Source: DASYUM01 sp036001225 (GTDB lineage Bacteria > Methylomirabilota > Methylomirabilia > Rokubacteriales > DASRDR01). From it: a stretch of 7,184 bases of DNA. Both the position numbers and the translations under genes were made by a program. A model generated the notes under the pieces. That model ran no database searches. It saw nothing but the letters and a program-made list of their open reading frames with translations, and was not told the origin of the DNA. Shown in pieces: positions 5,880 to 7,184 of the stretch (positions are counted from its first letter, which is position 1; each line of letters begins with the position of its first letter). The DNA lies in the NCBI GenBank assembly GCA_036001225.1, contig DASYUM010000121.1, positions 1 through 7,184 on the forward strand, in the 5' to 3' direction.

Positions 5880-6777
5880 CCACCGTCCACTGGTCCGGCA
5901 GCGTGGGCTCGGCGGCCTCAGGTCCGGGCTCGCCGGCGCGGGCGGCGTCGAGCGCCCGGCGATAGCGCGCGACCAGCGGCCCGAGGAGCGCCGGCGGCAG
6001 GCTTCGGCCCTGCAGCTTCAGCACCCCCACGCCGGCCGCGAGGTAGCCGGCGACGTCGCCGAGGCGCGAGAGCTGGCGGCTCGGAAAGAGCTGCGATTCG
6101 CGCTGGCCGTCCTCGGTCGTCAGCTCCCACGGCTGCTGGCAGATCCGGAAGCAGGCGCCGACGCCGCCGCGCTTCATGCTGCCCGTCTGCCGCATGGCGT
6201 CGGGGAGGCCGCCCGGCAGGGCGGTGGGCTTGAGGTGCACGTAGCTCGGCATCCAGCACTTGCCGAGGAGGAGGAACTCCTCGACCATGTGCAGCATCAC
6301 CTCGACCGTGATGCCGCCGATCTGGCAGCATGCCGCCGCCTCGGCGGGACCGATCGTCCCCGGCAGGACGACGGCGGCGGCGCCCAGCTCGGCGAAGAAG
6401 GCGACGTCGGCGGCGGTCTGGGCCCCGCAGCCGATGCTGGCGGTCAGCGCCAGCTCGGGGAAGCGCCGGCGGAGCACGGCCAGGATCCCGACGTCGTTCA
6501 CGATCAGCGTGCGGACGCCCAGCGCCAGGACGCGCGGGATGGCGGCGAAGAGGGCGGCGCGCTCGGCCGGCTTCGGGATGGTGTTGACCGCCACCTGGAT
6601 CTCGGCGCCCCGGTCAGCGGCGCGGCGGACGGCGGCGGCCAGTTCCTCCCAGTCCAGCTCCCCCCGGGCCCCGCCGCGGCTCCAGCCCTTCAGGCCGACG
6701 TAGACCGCCTCGGCCCCCGCGTCGAGCGCGGTCTGGAGGGCCTCGGGACTACCGGCAGGGGCAAGGAGTCGCGTCAT
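5869..6777 (-). CDS. U32 family protein, divergent UbiU/YegQ-like partner
   Basis: This 302-residue protein begins MTRLLAPAGSPEALQTALDAGAEAVYVGL, classic for U32 proteins (residues 1-28). The barrel core continues through AVNTIPKP (63-70), LIVNDVG (91-97) and VEVMLHMVEEF (158-168). In UbiU and YegQ the last region carries a cluster Cys; aligning VEVFVHGALC with VEVMLHMVEE puts Glu167 in that place. Remaining cluster candidates are Cys174 (LGKC), Cys209 and Cys213 (GACFRIC). The spacing from Cys174 to Cys209 is 34 residues, about twice the usual 15-16, so there is an insertion of roughly 19 residues. The C-terminal KLQGR (254-258) replaces the common KIEGR. The ATG at 6777 is chosen because it starts exactly at the conserved N-terminus and follows a G-rich stretch. 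The frame stays open upstream to 7110, but that part is antisense to the next gene. It is probably the first gene of the minus-strand run and partner of the UbiV-like protein. Confidence 0.86.
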   Translation of the reverse strand: MTRLLAPAGSPEALQTALDAGAEAVYVGLKGWSRGGARGELDWEELAAAVRRAADRGAEIQVAVNTIPKPAERAALFAAIPRVLALGVRTLIVNDVGILAVLRRRFPELALTASIGCGAQTAADVAFFAELGAAAVVLPGTIGPAEAAACCQIGGITVEVMLHMVEEFLLLGKCWMPSYVHLKPTALPGGLPDAMRQTGSMKRGGVGACFRICQQPWELTTEDGQRESQLFPSRQLSRLGDVAGYLAAGVGVLKLQGRSLPPALLGPLVARYRRALDAARAGEPGPEAAEPTLPDQWTVVGR

Positions 6778-6799
6778 GTCCCCGCCAGCGTCCGGGAAA

Positions 6800-6830
6800 C
6801 GTCCAGTCAAGTCAAGCGGTACACTGGACG
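6800..6830. promoter_or_regulatory. inverted repeat in the divergent promoter region (candidate operator)
   Basis: A perfect 8-bp inverted repeat, CGTCCAGT (6800-6807) and ACTGGACG (6823-6830), with a 15-base spacer is centred in the 72-base gap between the divergent U32 and propeller genes. The spacer region holds tandem GTCAAGTCAAG, which on the minus strand gives two overlapping TTGACT hexamers, a good match to a sigma-70 -35 box. No convincing -10 box follows at 17 bases. On the plus strand TACACT (6820-6825) is a weak -10 candidate. A dimeric regulator site controlling both directions is a reasonable guess. Confidence 0.4.
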
Positions 6831-6835
6831 GCAAC

Positions 6836-6840
6836 GGAGG
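6836..6840 (+). promoter_or_regulatory. ribosome-binding site of the propeller gene
   Basis: GGAGG lies nine bases before the ATG at 6850 and six bases before the in-frame GTG at 6847, so either codon could start the protein. It is the clearest Shine-Dalgarno sequence in the window and marks this gene as real although its end is out of view. Confidence 0.75.
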
Positions 6841-6849
6841 AGTCCGGTG

Positions 6850-7184
6850 ATGGAGACGCTGCGCGTGCTGGTCGGGACGACCGAGGGGCTCCAGGAGCTG
6901 GGCGCGACCGAGCGCCGGGCGCTCGAGGGACAGGAGATCACGGCGCTCGCCCGCGACAGGGACGGGTGGTGGGCCCTGGTCGGCGGCCGCACGCTCTGTC
7001 GCGCCGCCGGCGACGCCGCCTGGCTCGACGTCGCGACGGTGGCCGGCGCCGAGGCGACCTGTCTGGTGGCGACGCCGGCCGGGCTCCTGGTGGGCACCGC
7101 CGGCGCGCATCTCCTCCGCCTCGACGACGGGGCGCTGGTCTCCATCGAGGCGTTCGAGCGGATCGAGGGCCGGGCCGCCTGGTA
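6850..7184 (+). CDS. beta-propeller protein (BNR/sialidase-like repeats), N-terminal part
   Basis: The frame is open from ATG at 6850 to the window end with no stop (111 codons visible). It begins METLRVLVGTTEGLQEL and contains GWWALVGGRTLCRA (about 39-52), ATCLVATPAGLLVGTAG and HLLRLDDGALVSIEAFERIEGR. The repeating pattern of a hydrophobic strand, G-T, then GL or hLhR is that of WD40/YVTN/BNR-like propeller blades, as found in sialidase-like or photosystem-stability-factor-like repeat proteins. There is no signal peptide, so a cytoplasmic location is likely. It is divergent from the U32 run and shares the short control region with it. GTG at 6847 is an alternative start. The function of such stand-alone propellers is generally unknown, and catalytic residues of true sialidases are not visible in this part. 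Confidence 0.75.
   Translation, partial: METLRVLVGTTEGLQELGATERRALEGQEITALARDRDGWWALVGGRTLCRAAGDAAWLDVATVAGAEATCLVATPAGLLVGTAGAHLLRLDDGALVSIEAFERIEGRAAW

Noticed and set aside
4068..6233. A 721-codon open frame on the + strand
   Set aside because: It lies antisense to the CPBP and U32 genes, has an Arg/Gly/Glu-rich composition and shows no recognisable motif. The minus-strand frames there carry clear family motifs.
6778..7110. A 111-residue N-terminal extension of the first U32 protein
   Set aside because: It is antisense to the propeller gene. The U32 conserved N-terminus begins exactly at the ATG at 6777.
6807..7145. A 112-codon open frame on the - strand
   Set aside because: It is antisense to the propeller gene, which has a strong ribosome-binding site and propeller-like repeats; the product is Ser/Arg/Ala-rich.

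Overview
This is a very GC-rich window (roughly 70% by eye). Its codons mostly end in G or C, and long spurious open frames run antisense to the real genes. Gene content and base composition fit a soil or sediment Gram-negative-type bacterium of the Candidatus Rokubacteria/Methylomirabilota or deltaproteobacterial kind. That assignment is an impression from gene style only; no rRNA or other marker is present.

Layout. Positions 1-1709 (+ strand) hold the last 53 codons of an alpha/beta hydrolase. It overlaps by an ATGA junction with a complete 516-aa hydantoinase/oxoprolinase (HyuA-type) subunit. Positions 6777 down to 1646 (- strand) form a tightly packed five-gene run: a U32-family protein (302 aa), a second U32-family protein resembling UbiV (306 aa, overlapping the first), a CPBP-type multi-pass membrane protein whose protease motif is altered (256 aa), a DUF4105/Lnb-type periplasmic plus five-helix membrane protein (442 aa), and a zinc-dependent medium-chain dehydrogenase (356 aa). 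The dehydrogenase runs tail-to-tail into the hydantoinase gene, and the two coding regions overlap by 64 bases. Positions 6778-6849 are a short divergent intergenic region with an 8-bp inverted repeat. The + strand beyond it starts a beta-propeller (BNR/sialidase-like repeat) protein that runs off the window end.

How the genes relate. The two U32 proteins look like an obligate pair of the kind used for oxygen-independent hydroxylation (UbiU/UbiV) or tRNA hydroxylation. The UbiV-like partner keeps the four-cysteine Fe-S pattern exactly, whereas its partner has lost at least one cluster cysteine and has Gln in place of the usual Glu of the KIEGR-type motif. The two middle genes encode membrane proteins. 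One resembles the Lnb-type lipoprotein N-acyltransferase family. The other is a CPBP relative with QQxxxQ instead of EExxxR, so it probably lacks classical protease activity. Whether these five genes share one pathway is not shown by the sequence; their spacing only supports co-transcription.

No tRNA, rRNA, CRISPR array, insertion sequence or recognisable strong Rho-independent terminator was seen. No gap between genes exceeds 80 bases.
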